Origin: Chitinophagaceae bacterium DXS
GTDB lineage: Bacteria > Bacteroidota > Bacteroidia > Chitinophagales > Chitinophagaceae
Direction: 5' to 3'
DNA: 64,000 bases
Assembly (NCBI GenBank): GCA_030345135.1
Contig: CP128386.1
Location: 5,595,327-5,659,326 of the forward strand
In this document: positions 63,871-64,000 of the stretch, piece by piece
Layout: every line of letters starts with the position of its first letter
Numbering within the stretch: position 1 is the first letter of the stretch
Translations under genes and position numbers: made by a program
Notes under the pieces: model-generated
Told to the model about the DNA's origin: nothing
The model's input: only the letters and a program-made list of their open reading frames with translations
The model's database searches: none

Positions 63871-64000
63871 ATGGATCCTAAAGCAACGTCATTTATTCTA
63901 AAGTTTTTGAAGTTTGGGATTACTGGTTTCATTGGAATGATTGTGGACTTCGGAGTTACCTGGTTGCTGAAGGAAAAAGCGAAATGGAATAAATACCTGG
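63871..64000 (+). CDS. GtrA-family membrane protein, partial at window end
   Basis: The N-terminal 43 residues (MDPKATSFILKFLKFGITGF, then IGMIVDFGVTWLL) match GtrA-like proteins, which flip or assist polyprenyl-phosphate-linked sugars. The gene is eight bases downstream of the glycosyltransferase gene and runs off the window. Confidence 0.75.
   Translation, partial: MDPKATSFILKFLKFGITGFIGMIVDFGVTWLLKEKAKWNKYL

Noticed and set aside
1-64000. tRNA, rRNA or riboswitch genes
   Set aside because: No cloverleaf-type GTTCNANNC arm in context, ribosomal RNA block or known riboswitch core was recognised by eye; a covariance search would be needed to exclude small RNAs.

Overview
The window looks like chromosomal DNA of a Bacteroidota bacterium, most likely a relative of the Chitinophagaceae. 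This rests on the protein families (DUF4369-TlpA, DUF6438, DUF2911, a deoxyhypusine synthase-like protein, an ATP-dependent ligase with its exonuclease), on -7 promoter boxes of the form TAnnTTTG, on the moderate GC content, and on many Ala-Gln signal peptides and short lipoprotein signals. No rRNA, tRNA, CRISPR array or integrase gene was recognised.

Region 1 (1-6128) holds a ligase-associated MBL-fold exonuclease overlapping an ATP-dependent DNA ligase, about 0.8 kb of 148-bp tandem repeats, and a secreted beta-propeller/phosphoesterase fusion.

Region 2 (about 6.4-45.6 kb) is the unusual part. It is some 39 kb of mostly small, mostly unrelated genes, almost all on the + strand and usually one ORF per transcription unit. 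They include secreted and membrane hypotheticals, a DUF2975/XRE pair, a ParD/ParE pair, three RibD-like reductases, four VOC-fold proteins, cupins, an SDR with an AraC regulator, a UvrD-type helicase, a TlpA protein, a cytochrome c and an AhpD-like protein. Many intergenic gaps carry a recurring imperfect hairpin whose 3' arm resembles TGACGGAATACTAATGCC...GCAAAGCCC..AACGTTAGC and whose 5' arm begins just after the upstream stop codon. This is the layout of integron attC sites, so I read the region as a possible integron-less cassette cluster (CALIN-like). It is also littered with small terminal-inverted-repeat elements, one IS4-family insertion sequence and several broken genes.

Region 3 (45.8-64 kb) returns to conventional genes: infC and thrS (without rpmI-rplT downstream), a TPR protein, a deoxyhypusine synthase homologue, an alpha/beta hydrolase, an ACP-phosphodiesterase-like protein, a DUF2911 protein, an overlapping zinc-ribbon/CPBP protease pair, a PepSY-like protein, a cystathionine gamma-synthase/lyase, a DinB-like protein, and an envelope operon (PAP2 phosphatase, ArnT-like glycosyltransferase, GtrA). 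Gaps here and in region 1 are filled with word-like quasi-tandem repeats (AGCTATCAGC, TTTGCGCCTTTGCGTGAAA and others), which are rare inside region 2.
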